From Aralia elata (Eukaryota; Streptophyta; Magnoliopsida; Apiales; Araliaceae): a stretch of 64,000 nucleotides of DNA. Where the stretch lies: the NCBI GenBank assembly GCA_034770075.1, contig CM068385.1, forward strand, positions 55,622,746 to 55,686,745, given 5' to 3'. The notes below the pieces were generated by a model. That model was not told the origin of the DNA. It was given only the letters and a program-made list of their open reading frames with translations, and ran no database searches. Below are positions 52,896 to 64,000 of the stretch, piece after piece. The position numbers and the translations under genes were made by a program. Numbering within the stretch: position 1 is the stretch's first letter; each line of letters starts with the position of its first letter.

Positions 52896-54998
52896 TGTCG
52901 ACGCCGGGAATGTCGCTTCCATCGCGATATTTATCCTTTCCAATTTTAGCCTATTTGTTAGATGATTCTTTGGAAAAGGTCGGTATGAATGTCGACGGGG
53001 TTTTGAAAGATCGTTTTTTAATGATGAGCCAATTAACCAGAGTCGCCAGTTGGTATATTTGAAATGGATGTACCAACTCATCCGAGTTTCGTTTTCGTAA
53101 ATCGCTGGCTCATATGTGACTCCGAATTAATTGGTCTGCGAACCGAGATTCATAGAGTTCGGGGGCTTGCTTAAGCGAGGGGAAGGTGTTAGGCACCCCC
53201 CGACTTCCGTGAAACACGGTTACCGCAATCTTGATGCTTTTCCTATCCTTTTAATTCTTAAAATGTGTGTGTGCGTGCGTGTGTGCCTATGTGAATGTTA
53301 TGGTGATTTTGTGTGAGAAACCCATTTGGTCCTTTATGAAAAAGTCGTGCTTTAATCTGAGAATGCTTTAGAATGTCCTTCGGTTTATACGAGAAAGCTT
53401 TATTCTTTATTAGAAAGGTTTGATTTTGATTGTCAAAACTGCAAGTTTTCATTAGGTGTCGTTTTGGCAAAACAAGAGTTTTTAAACCTTTGTCAAAATA
53501 TGAATCGAGACCTATACGTTGCTTTCATAGAATGACGGGCAATTTCTAGGATCTCTTTAACCCTATGCACATTGGTTTAACAAAACGTCATTTATTTTTA
53601 TAAAATCATTTTTTGTGATGTTTGAAAACGATTTTCTTTAAACTTCTCGTTAAATAGGAATCGACATTCATTAGCACTTCCAATTTCTTATCCTCGTGAT
53701 GCTAATAACCTAATTTGATCGATTTTATGAAAATCTTCATCGTTAGCCTTGAAATCCTTTTTGGTGTTGCAATTCAAATAAAACATTATAATGCGTAGGA
53801 GGTTATTCACGGGCATGTAAGCCATCAAAATAACCCCGAACGCCCACAATCACATATTTTCACTATGACGGGGCCTTAAACACGATTCTCGCCTTGGCGT
53901 CGTTTTAAGGCCCGACGATTACATATTTACAATGAAGACTACATCGTTCCTACTACCCACATCAAAATTGTCCATCATCGGATTTGGACCACGGGGTCGC
54001 GTTCCTAGGCTCACACCCGAAATTTCCACACACTCACAAAACGGATATTACGAGAAATAATCAACACAGATAATCTAACAATGCCAAGACATCCTAAAAT
54101 AGCAACCTAAATGAACCACACCCAATATATCGCCGTAAAATAAACAAAAAATTCAATAAGTGAATATCATCGGGTTATTAGGAAGAATTTTGTTCCGATG
54201 GAACCCTCACTAATAATCCCTAATTCATTGTTCCACCATAAATTACATGAAAACTACATTTAATGTAACCAAATGATTGTTAGAAATTGCTATGACAATG
54301 GGATTTTCACCTTGCAAATGATGTCAAAGTGGATGTAAACTTGTGTATTTGAATAGAATGGGAAGTATATATGATACAATCAAATCAAAAGAGTATAAAT
54401 CCTCTCTTTTTTCTTCCTTTTTCTCCTCTTTTGTTGCAAATTTATGTTATTCCTACCTAATTTTCCGAGTTACTGCTGCTGCTGCCTTCTTTCTTTCCTT
54501 TTTTTTGTATCCGTGAATGAACTGAAACTGGGCTGATAAAGGAAACCAGGGCAGCCGTAGATGGATCTGCGGCTGGCTGGCCGCAGATGGATCTCCGGCT
54601 GGCTGGCCGCCTACCATCCACTCAGCCTGGTTTTCGGTTTCCGTGTTTCGAGTTCCGTGTTTTCAAAAGGCGCACTTATTGGCCGCAGATCAATCCGCGG
54701 CTGGCTGGTTTGATTTTCTCGAATTTTGTGCCATTCCTCGATTCTCGTGTCGTGACGTCGGTTTTCGCCGACAGGCTTGTATTTTGCAGTCCGGGAATTA
54801 CTGGGAGATATGCCACATCTTTCGAGAATGCTCATTTCGGACGACCTTGTTGTCACGTCGGTTTTGATTTGCAAATCGTCGCGATGGCGTCGAGTGTTCG
54901 TACTTGCGCCCATCCTTCGCTCTCGTAGGCCGACTCAATGGACGAATTTGCCCCCCTGTCAGGGTTAGTATACGAAGTGCAAAATTTGGGTGTCTACA
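52896..54998 (-). repeat. 5' LTR of element G
   Basis: 2103 bp with ends TGTCGAC...GTCTACA. It contains a TG-rich microsatellite (53264-53290) and a GC-rich part at 54555-54715 with three copies of CGGCTGGCTGG, two of them as GGCTGGCTGGCCGC dyads. Frames 54587-54928 are GC artefacts. Confidence 0.8.
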
Positions 54999-56264
54999 AG
55001 ATGAATGTTATTTATTGATACATATGGAGATATGTATGATAATAAATAGGGATTGATTATGGACTATTGACCAATGTGTGATTGGATTTATTTTAGTGGA
55101 TGCTTGAATGAATGGGTTTTTATAAATGGGGTCTGCGTACCTCGTCTTCTCTAATTTTTCTTAATGTAAATTCTATCTCCCTCCTATGTACTTCCCCTTG
55201 ACTGCTGATCAAGGTTTCTATTTATTGTAAATAGTTTATGTAATAGGTTTAGTTAGAATTACTTGAAGAATTGGAGACAAAGGAGCAAGGAGCGCTTGAA
55301 GACCCGTTTGTAATGGAGCCCGAGTTTAAATGTAATAGTTATATTTAAATTTAATTCTTGCACCCTAGGTTTGACCTTTTGGTTCACTTGGTGGCTCTAG
55401 TGAACCAAACTAGAATAAAAGTCCATAATCAATCCGGGTAGAATATAGTATTCTATATGTGCATGCTTACTATGTATATATTATATATTATACAACATGC
55501 TTCGCATGTTAAATAATATGACGCGTATTTTATATATATATATATGTGCATGCGCGCTAAACAAGATGAGACAAATAATAACAAACCCCTCAAAGAAATC
55601 ATATTAAGTCCTAAGCGTTCAAAGATATTTGGAATATCGAACGTCGCCTTCTAGCATGGTAAAACAATAGAGTATTAAATATTTAATATGAGTTTGTTGT
55701 GTCACACAAGGCAAGTATTAAATATTTAAGATGTTACTTTATCACATTTGATGCTTATACATAGACTGAACGATGTTGTTTTGTTGTGTCACACAAGGAC
55801 AGTGTTTTTCTTTCGAATATATGGAAGTGTTAGGTTAGACTTAACTTGGATAATTTTGATTCGGATGTGTCACACTTGATCAAAATATTCTAAGAGGCAA
55901 ATTAAAAGGAGTTACATAGTGATGTAATTGACAATAGTTGTCTACCTATTTATTTATATATCGTTTGTTGTGTCACACAAGGCTATATACATTTGAAATG
56001 GGATCCTTATTCTCACTAGCAAATCTTTAATTAGATTTGTCGAACTGTATATTGAGGGTAATATTGTTTGATGAAAATAGTGGGAGATACCAATTTAAAA
56101 TAAAGACCTAATTTATTTTGGTAATTAATTAAAATGAATGTATGCTAAAATGTTGTTAAATTACAAATTCATTTATAGAATTTTACAATGTCTAATTCAC
56201 TATCACTGCGGAGCATATTAGATGCTAATTAATCGGACCGTATTAAAAGGACTGGTTAAAGAAT
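54999..56264 (+). other. Copia-F leader
   Basis: No gene. Four motifs TTGTGTCACACAA (55697-55980), each one base shorter than the copia-D version. TA runs near 55470-55550. Confidence 0.65.
55696..55981 (+). repeat. Four dispersed GTGTCACAC motifs (copia-F leader)
   Basis: Sites at 55696-55710, 55783-55797, 55864-55881 and 55967-55981. Three form the perfect 13-bp palindrome TTGTGTCACACAA; all four lack the C found at each copia-D site. Confidence 0.75.
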
Positions 56265-57140
56265 TTGAGAATAGTTCTCAAGGCTGAAAAGTTGTCTTAT
56301 GTCTTTAATATGCCTATCCGTGCAATGGTTGCAGACAATGCCTCTGAGGAAGAGATTTCTACTTTTAGAAAGTGGCAAGATGATGCACAGTTGGCTCAAT
56401 GCATCATGCTCGCATCCATGAGTAACGAGCTTCAGCGTCAGCATGAAACTATGGATGCTCCTACTCTACTCCTGCACCTTCAAGGAGTTGAAGGGTGAGG
56501 AAAGTAGGACTATTAGATATCAGATATCTAAGGAGCTCTTCCGATCTAGAATGACCGATGACACTAAAGTATAGACAAATGTCCTAAAATGATCAATATG
56601 ATTGAACAATTGGGACAACTGGGTTTTAATGGATGGAGAGTTGATCCAAGATTTGATCTTGCAATCACTTCCGGACTCTTTCTCACAAATTGTTGTGAAT
56701 TTCCACATGAACAAGCTATATGTCAGCCTGCCTGAGTTGCTTAAACATGTTGAAAACTGTAAAGAGTCACTTTTCAACCAAGAAAGACCAAGTCTTACTG
56801 ATAGATGATTCTTCCACGAAGCGGAAGAGGGCCAAAGGATCTTCTTAAAAGAAGAACAATTCAAAGAAGGTAAATGGAAAGGCAAAAACAAAGGACAATA
56901 AGAACAAGACTGATGCAGATAGCAAAGGAGTTTACTTCCACTGTAATAAGCCTAGATACTAGAAAGGAAACTGTAAGGAGAATCTTACAGAGGCTAACCG
57001 GAAGAAGCTTAGTGAAGCTTCCGTTACAAATACAGGTTTGTTCATGATTAAAAATAAATCTTTCTGTAAGTCAAGGTTCTACTTGGGTATTGGATACCGG
57101 CTGTAGTTCTCACCTATGCAATCCAATGCAGAGACTAAGC
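56265..57140 (+). pseudogene. Copia-F gag and protease remnants
   Basis: Frames 56265-56498 (EISTFRKWQDDAQLAQCIML, MSNELQRQHETMDAPTLLLH) and 56602-56808 (GELIQDLILQSLPDSFSQIV) are gag. A damaged zinc knuckle (HCNKPRY, stop, KGNC) lies near 56940-56975. The protease VLDTG region is near 57085-57105. Multiple stops. Confidence 0.8.
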
Positions 57141-58023
57141 AGAAGTAGAAAGCTAAACAAAGAGTAAGTAATCTTATGTGTGAGAATGGACCAAAGGTTG
57201 CTACATTAACCATAAGAACTTATAGTTTAGCATTGCCTACGGGCAAGTCTATTAAGTTAATAAGTTGTTATTATGTTCCAGTTCTCATTAGAAACATTAG
57301 AATTTTCATTGTTGGACAAGGAAGGTTCTGGTATTATATTTAAGAACAATTATTGTTCTATTTATAATGATAATGTTTTGTTTGAAACTGGAAGATTACT
57401 TGATAGATTTTGTATACTTGACTTACATGAAAAATAATTTTGCAAATTGAACAAACTAGTAAAAGAAAAGGAGATGATTATTCAAAGAGTTGAATATGTG
57501 TATTTGATAAAATACAAGTCTGAATCATTTGAAAGGTTCAAAGAATTCAGAAGTGAAACGAATTGACAAAGTATCAAGATTCTTTGATCAGATCGAGGAA
57601 TGAATACTTGTGCAATAAGTTTCTAGATCATCTCAAAATGGTATTTTCTCATAATGGACACCTCCTGATACGCAATAATTGATTGGTGTATCTAAAAGGA
57701 GAAATTGTACCTTGTTGGACATGGTGCAGTCCATAATGATTTTACCGATATTCTAGTATCCATTTGGGGTTATGCCCTAGAAACGGCTGCATATCTACAA
57801 AATAAGGTAACCTCAAAAATCCGAGCCCAAGATTCCATAAAGGTTATGGATAGGAAGGATTCTTACTCTTAAGTATGTTAAGATAAGGGGTTGTCCAGCT
57901 TATGTGAAAAGGTTTTAAAGATAAGTTTGGGACAAAATTTGACAAGTGCAGACTTATGGGATATCCTAAAGTAAGTTTAGGGTATTATTACTATAATCCT
58001 ACACGCTGCCTTCTTAGATAAAG
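57141..58023 (+). pseudogene. Copia-F integrase region, degraded
   Basis: Colinear with copia-D 42641-43390 but no intact integrase motif; limits uncertain. Confidence 0.55.
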
Positions 58024-59000
58024 GTGTTTATCATTGAAGGAGCTAGTGGGAGGGTAATAGATCTTGATGGAGTTCAAGAACCACAAAGCACTTTAAGTCG
58101 AACCGAGGAACCTGTAGATAGACCTATTATACCACAACCAAATCGTAAATCTGGAAGAGTACCGAAGATACCTGGGAGGTGTGGATTCATCATAGAGGAT
58201 GATGATGAGGTACACATCATAGAGGATGATGATCCAGTTATATACGATGAGGCTATGAGTAGAATACACTCAGAGAAATGGCAGATGGCCATGAAATCCG
58301 AAATGGACTCCATGTATGAGAACCAAGTATAGACTCTGGTTACTCCACAAAAGGGCATAGTGCCTAGAGTGTGAATATGGGTCTTTAAGAGAAAGACTGG
58401 GGCAAATGGCAAGGTGGAGACCTATAAGACCAGACCTGTTTGAAAGGTTTTTCAAGTCAAGGAGTTGACTGTGATAAAACCTTATTACTGGGTAATGCTC
58501 AAGTCCATTTGGATTTTGCTTGTGATTGCAGCTTATTACGAAATCTGGCAAAATGGATGTGGAGACACCCTTTCTCAATGAAGACTTAAGGAGAATGTAT
58601 GTATGATACAACCAGAGAAATTTGTTTCAAAGGTTGAAACAAATCGTGTTTTAAGCTACAATGATCCATTGATGGATTGAAGCAAGCTTCTCAAAGATGG
58701 AACATTCGTTTTGATGAGACAATCAAAAGAGTTTGATTTTATCAAAAACGAGAATGAACCTAGTGTGTATAAAAGGGTCAGTGGGAGCACTGTGACATTC
58801 CTAGTATTATATGTTGATATATTACTAATAAGAAATGACACACCAATGCTACAATCAGTAAAGATAAAATTATCTAAACATTCCTCCATGAATAACTTGG
58901 GAGGAGCATCCTATAAATTGGGGATACACATCTATATAGATAGATTTAAAAGGATGTCCGGCTTGACCCAATGAACGTATATTCATTCGATACTAAAGGC
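58024..59000 (+). pseudogene. Copia-F reverse transcriptase
   Basis: 58024-58332 carries the linker and RT start (KSGRVPKIPG, KWQMAMKSEMDSMYENQV). 58711-58974 carries the palm (FDFIKNENEPSVYKRVSG, LVLYVDILLIRND, MNNLGGASYKLGI). The catalytic YVDD is YVD-I at about 58810-58830, as in copia-D. Stops lie between the parts. Confidence 0.83.
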
Positions 59001-59678
59001 GTTTAGCATGGCAAACTCCAAGAGAGGTCTCATGTTGATGAGCCATGGAGTGTATCTCTCTAAAAATGTCCCCAATTGAAAGAGAGATCGCATGAGTTAC
59101 TATCATGTATGCAATGAATATACTAGGCCTGATGTTGATCAGTCATATTCTGGAGAAGATCACTGTAAGACAGTGATAAACATCTTTAGGTACTTAACCG
59201 GTACTGAAAATGTGATCATGATTCATGGTAGGTCTGAAATAAAACTAGAGAGCTAAACAGACTCAAGTTTTTCAGACTGACCAAGACGATAACAAATCCA
59301 CTTTAAGGTAAATCGTTACCTTGAAAGGTGGTGCAGTGAATTGGAAAGGTTCCAAACAGCAAAGAGTTATTGGTTTAGTGACAAAGACAAAGTATATAGC
59401 TGTAAATGAAGCTGCAAGTTGATTGTTTGGATGAACAGTTCATTACAGAACTAGGAATAGTTCCTAAGTCTCATCTTGGATTCAAACATGTGTTGCGGCA
59501 CTTTCATTTGATTAGTGAAATCATTGAAAGAGGAGAAGTCACTATAGAGATAGTGGACACTCAAGAACAACATTGCATATCCATTTACTGAAGCTTTATC
59601 CAAACAGCAGGATGATCGTCACTTAGAGAAGAAGGGTATTAGATATCATGACGATTGGCTTTAGTGCAAGTGGGAGAT
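59001..59678 (+). pseudogene. Copia-F RNase H and polypurine tract
   Basis: NEYTRPDVDQSYSGEDHCKTV, KQQRVIGLVTKTKYIAVNEA, KHVLRHFHLISEIIERGEV follow copia RNase H; AGTGGGAGAT at 59669-59678 is the polypurine tract. Stops present. Confidence 0.8.
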
Positions 59679-61482
59679 TGAAAGTAGTATGCACACAAGC
59701 CAATCATATTTGATATGATGTAACATATACTTTGTAATCTTATTTGTTTGTTAAAGGCATTTTACTTTATCTACATACTACTGTTATATTAAATGTGATA
59801 AACCCATAGTTTTGAGTAATGCTTTTAGAATCATGATGGTGATCATGCTAATGAGATCTAAATTCAAGATAACTCACAAACTAAAATCGTTCCTAATCGT
59901 TGGATTACTAAAAAGGGGATTAGTGAATCCGGATAGATTAGTACATACGTTGCTTGCTCTTATGAAGAGAATGATTGATCTCATAATCATTTGTGTGGAG
60001 ACACTAAAGCAAGTATGTAGGTGCTTATTAGAGAATAAGTTCACTGAACGTGGCTCGCTAAGGAATACTTAATGGAGTTTTACTCGCCTGTCAATAGGAA
60101 TTCCTCTAGTGATAGTAGTACAAGTGATCCTTGGACTTGAGATCATCATAGTATCTTATGTATGATGAGTTATACTTTGACACGTCCCTTAAGACCTTTA
60201 GGGTATATCAAAGGGTATGATTGGGTATAATAAGTTATACATGGAAATAGGTGAATGATCAACAAAGAATCTACCACTTCTAGTAAAAGGAGAGAATGTC
60301 CTATGTGATTCGATAAATGACGACTCAAAAGTCTTTGGCCAAAGCAGAATGAAATTAGAAAGGAGTTTCTAATTTGCATTATCAGAGTTGTTCATTGGAG
60401 AATCGAAATACATATAATTAAATAAAATAAGACTTGACAGTAATTCCCTGTCTTATATTTAATTGGGACATTGTATGGTAGAAGGATTGAATTGTACGGT
60501 AACTATTCACTGAAAGGTTCTTTTGTAATTAATGTTGAAATCTATATTATCTGGAAAGTCGTTGATCGCTAAGGGGCTTACCCTTATTGTAGAATAAATA
60601 TTATTTATTCAAATGAATTAAATAGTTTAATTTATTTATTTAAATAAGATTAGAATTGTTCTAATTGATTTATTCACAACCGGTTTAATATGGAGAACCT
60701 AAAGGGTCACACCGCAAAAGAAAAATATTTGTTTAAGAAGTAAATGGCATAATTGTAATAATAAGTTAAGTGTATTTAATTTAATCTATGGAGATAGAAT
60801 AAATTAAATAGCTTAATATTTATTATTTAATATTTTAGAAATATTAAATATAAATTAATAAGAGGAGTCTTATTATTATTATTACTATTACTATTATTTA
60901 ATTCCTAATAGGGGTTGGGAATTAATTAATAGAACTACTCTCTCATAAATTCCTAATTGGATTAGGAGTTTAATTAATTAAAGGAGTTTAATTAAAATAA
61001 AAACCCTAATCCTAAATAGTTTAGGAGGGTTCCCTATATCTATAAATAAGAGGAGTCTTATCATGATTTGGGGTTAGACAATTTACACACTCTTTCATGA
61101 GAATTGGAGAGAGAGTACTTGCAATTTCTATAGAGATGGAAACTAGGGTTTTGCCAACACCCATCTTCTTGAACAACTATTATTCCTTGGTGGATCACCT
61201 CTAGAGGCCAAACACTTGGGTGGCTAACGTTGATCAAAGGAAGGAATTTAATCGATGGAATTCAAGGAGAACACGAAGGAATTGGAGGTGAACTTGTACC
61301 CGAGAAAGCACGGTTCTACGAGGGTATAATTTCTTAATCTCTATCTCTTTCGTTTAATTGATAATTGAGCACATGGATGATCATGGTGATGGTTTGTATG
61401 AAAATTTTAAAATCTGTTTTAACGCGCTTCCGCACTATTTATGTAATTTGATTGCATGTTCGCGCTATGTACAAACCTAACA
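59679..61482 (+). repeat. Copia-F 3' LTR
   Basis: 1804 bp, TGAAAGTAG to CCTAACA, TATA-type TATAAATAAG at 61041-61050. Same family as 3362-5161, 46526-47661 and 61697-63498. Confidence 0.9.
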
Positions 61483-61696
61483 CCTAAGTCTCATCTTGGA
61501 TTCAAACATGTGTTGTGGCACTTTCATTTGATTAGAGAAATCATTGGAAGATGAGATGTCACTATAGAGATAGTGGACTCTCAAGAACAATATTACATAT
61601 CCATTTACTGAAGCTTTATCCAACAACAGGATGATCGTCGCTTAGAGAAGAAGGTATTAGATACCATGGCGATTGTCTTTAGTGTAAGTGGGAGAT
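61483..61696 (+). pseudogene. Copia RNase H 3' scrap between two LTRs
   Basis: It begins CCTAAGTCTCATCTTGG, matching copia-F from 59463, and runs to a polypurine tract (GTGGGAGAT). No primer site follows the left LTR, so this is the 3' end of another copy joined to the LTR at the shared word CCTAA. Confidence 0.82.
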
Positions 61697-63498
61697 TGAA
61701 AGTAGTATGCACACAAGCCAATTATATTTGATATGATGTAGCATATACTTTGTAATCTTATTCGGTTATTAATAAAAGAATTAATTTATTAAAGGCATTT
61801 TCATTATATATATAATGCTGTTATATTAAGTGTGATAAACCCATAGTTTTGAGCAATGCTTTTAGAATCATGATGATGATCCTTCTAATGAGATCTAAAT
61901 TCTAGATAGCTCACAAACTAAAATCGTTCCTAATCGTTGGATTATTAAAAGGGGATTAGTGAATCCGGATAGATTAGTACATACTTTGCTTGCTCTTAGG
62001 AAGAGGATGATTGATCTCATAATCATTTGTGTGGAGACACTAAAGCAAGTATGTAGGTGCTTATTGGAGAATAAGTTCATTGAACGTGGCTCGCTAAAGG
62101 AATACCTAATGGAGTTTTACTTGCCTGTGAATAGGAATTCCTTAAGTGATAGTAGTACAAGTGATCCTTAGACTTGAGATCATCATAGTAGCTTGTGTAT
62201 GCTGAGTTATACTTTGACTTGTCCCTCAAGACCTTTATGGTATATCAAAGTGTATGATTGGGTATAATAAGTCGTACATGGAGATAGGTGAATGGTCAAT
62301 AAAGAATCTACCACTTCTAGTAAAGGGAGAGAATGTCCTATGCGATTTGATAAATGATAACTCAGAAGTCTTTGGCCAAAGCAGAATGAAACTAGAAACA
62401 TGTTTCTAATTTGCATTATTTAGAGTTGTGAATTTGAGAATCGAAATACATATAATCAAATAAAATAAGACTTGAAAGTAATTTCATGTCTTACATTTGA
62501 TTGGGACATTGTATGGTAGAAGGATTGAATTGTACGGTAACTATTCAGTGAAAAGTTCTTTTCTGATTAATGTTGAAATCTATATTATCTGGAAGTCGTT
62601 GATCGCTAAGGGGGTTTACCCTTATTGTAGAATAAATATTATTTATTTAAATAAATTAAATAGTTTAATTTATTTATTTAAATAAGATTAGAATTGTTCT
62701 AATTGATTTATTCACAACCAGTTTAATATAGAGAACCTAAAGGGTCACACCGCAAAAAAAAAATATTTATTTTGAAGTAAATGTCATAATCGTACTAATA
62801 ATTTAAGTGTATTTAATTTAATATATGGAGATAGAATAAATTAAATAGCTTAATATTTATTATTTAATATTTTAGAAATATTAAATATAAATTACTAAGA
62901 GGAGTCTTATTATTATTATTTAATTCCTAAAAGGGTTTGAGAATTAATTAATAAAAGTACTCTCATAAATTCCTATTTGGATTAGGAGTTTAATTAATTA
63001 AAGGAGTTTAATTAAAAATAAAACCCTATTCCTAAATAGTTTAGGAGGGTTGCCTACATCTATAAATAAGAGAAGTCTTATTATGGAAAAGGGTTAGATA
63101 GTGAGACACACTTTCAATAGTTGGGAGAGTACTTACAATTTCTATAGAGATAGAAACTAGGGTTTTGCCAAACACCTATTTTCTTGAATACATATTATTC
63201 CTTGGTGGATCACCTCTAGAGACCAAATACTTGGGTAGCTTGCATTGATCAAAAGAAGGAATCTAATCGATGGAATTCAAGGAGAACGTGGAAAGATTTG
63301 GAGTTGAACTTGTACCCGAGGAAGCACGGTTCTACGAGGGTATAATTCTTATTCTCTATCTCTTTCGTTTAATTGATAATTGAGCACAAGGAAATATCAT
63401 GGTGATGGTTTTTATAAAATTTTAAAATCTGATTTTATCGCGCTTCCGCTATATGTGTATAATTTGATTAGATGCTCGCGTTATATACAAACCTAACA
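61697..63498 (+). repeat. Second copia LTR in tandem
   Basis: 1802 bp, TGAAAGTAG to CCTAACA, TATA-type box at 63061-63070, clearly diverged from 59679-61482. It could be the 3' LTR of the copia whose RT scrap lies at 2918-3361. Confidence 0.88.
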
Positions 63499-64000
63499 GT
63501 TATCCTTTTCTTTATCCTTTAACATTTCTCATATTTCTCCTGTGATTCTTTTACTCTATCCAACAACGTTGGATGAGCCCCCACTACCAATAACTTCTCT
63601 TCAGACTCTCTGGGTTCTTTCACCTCTATTCCCAATCTCTCCATTTCTCTAATTAGCTCCTCCTATGCTGTCAACATGGACAATTTCTCCTTCCCTTTTC
63701 TACTCAACGCATCAGCTAGTACATTTATCTTCCCCGGGTGATAAAGAATTTTACAGTCGTAATATTTGATTAATTTCAACCACCTCCTTTGTCGCATGTT
63801 TAGCTCCTTCTGCATGAAGATATATTTCAGACTCTTGTGGTTCGTATATATCTCACATTTCTCCCCGTAAAGATAATGCCTCCAAATCTTTAATGCAAAA
63901 ACTACAGCCGCTAATTCCAATTTATGGGTGGGGTATTGCTTCTCATAATCCTGCAATTGTCGTGACGCATACGCAATGACTTTGTCATGTTGCATTAGCA
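63499..64000 (-). pseudogene. pol: Chromovirus (Ty3/gypsy) RNase H region, runs off the window
   Basis: The minus frame from the window edge encodes VIAYASRQLQDYEKQYPTH, LELAAVVFALKIWRHYLYG, QKELNMRQRRWLKLIKYYD, HPGKINVLADALSRKGK, the Tekay/Del-type RNase H. A TAG near 63663 is followed in frame by the RNase H-integrase spacer (LIREMERLGIEV, TLLDRVKESQEKYE), then further stops and the copia junction at 63498. Partial and inactive. Confidence 0.87.

Larger units (their letters stand above)
47811..54998 (-). mobile_element. Tat/Retand-like Ty3/gypsy element G, internally deleted
   Basis: Minus-strand element with its 5' LTR at 52896-54998, primer site 52876-52893, gag, protease and RT stub fused to the integrase end, then an antisense ORF region and a tandem repeat. 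No 3' LTR is present; the left border at about 47795-47811 joins a copia LTR fragment. It sits inside copia-F. Confidence 0.82.
54999..61482 (+). mobile_element. Copia-F, second copy of the copia-D family
   Basis: Plus-strand element whose 5' end is cut by element G: it begins at a point matching about 45495 of copia-D, then has leader, gag, protease, integrase remains, RT, RNase H, polypurine tract and the 3' LTR 59679-61482. Same defects in RT as copia-D. Confidence 0.85.

Noticed and set aside
53264..53290. TG microsatellite as a regulatory site
   Set aside because: An ordinary short repeat inside the G LTR; nothing ties it to function.
54587..54968. Open frames on both strands in the G LTR
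   Set aside because: They lie within a clear LTR, overlap on both strands and follow local GC richness.

Overview
This window is plant nuclear DNA made almost entirely of LTR retrotransposons inserted into one another. I see no host protein gene, rRNA gene or convincing tRNA gene. The element types (Athila, Tat/Retand and chromovirus lineages of Ty3/gypsy, plus Ty1/copia) place it in a flowering plant. The sequence alone does not give the species.

The nest from 3.4 to 47.7 kb can be dated by target-site duplications. A Ty1/copia element on the minus strand (copia-D, 3362-47661) was hit by Athila element C (minus, 5745-41950, duplication GTAAC). C's 3' LTR was then hit by Athila element A (plus, 5785-30270, duplication ATACA). 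A's gag was then hit by Athila element B (minus, 8538-20330, duplication CCAAG). Each Athila unit is about 11-12 kb once inner insertions are removed. Each has a tRNA-Asp-type primer site, gag, protease, reverse transcriptase, RNase H, integrase, then an extra plant-transposon-protein ORF in the 'env' position, a long 3' region, a polypurine tract and the LTR. LTR pairs differ at only about ten to a few tens of positions, so the inserts are young, but each carries disabling changes. A is odd: its insertion carries a third, inverted and chimeric LTR.

From 47.7 to 55 kb lies a Tat/Retand-like element (G, minus). It is internally deleted and keeps gag, a protease/RT stub fused to the integrase end, a 35-bp tandem repeat, a degraded antisense plant-mobile-domain ORF, and one LTR. 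It interrupts a second copia copy (copia-F, plus, 54999-61482), which lies head-to-head with copia-D. A short copia 3' fragment and another LTR follow (61483-63498). The right edge (63499-64000) is a minus-strand chromovirus pol fragment, and the left edge (1-2917) looks like a chromovirus-type LTR with an AT-rich tandem repeat.

The strongest unexplained signals are cis elements shared by the three Athila families at matching places: (1) clusters of GC-rich dyads GCGC-N4/5-GCGC with a family-specific centre, in the LTR, in the gag-pol linker (A and C) and between pol and the extra ORF; (2) a 29-nt hairpin with co-varying stems 440-500 nt before the 3' LTR; (3) a co-varying hairpin with constant loop AGGCAA about 45 nt after pol; (4) an AGGA-loop hairpin plus G-run, present once at the true polypurine tract and again just behind the extra ORF; (5) an AG|GT donor-like site exactly 18 nt before gag. 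Together they suggest a conserved RNA/DNA control system for expression, and perhaps reverse transcription, of these elements.
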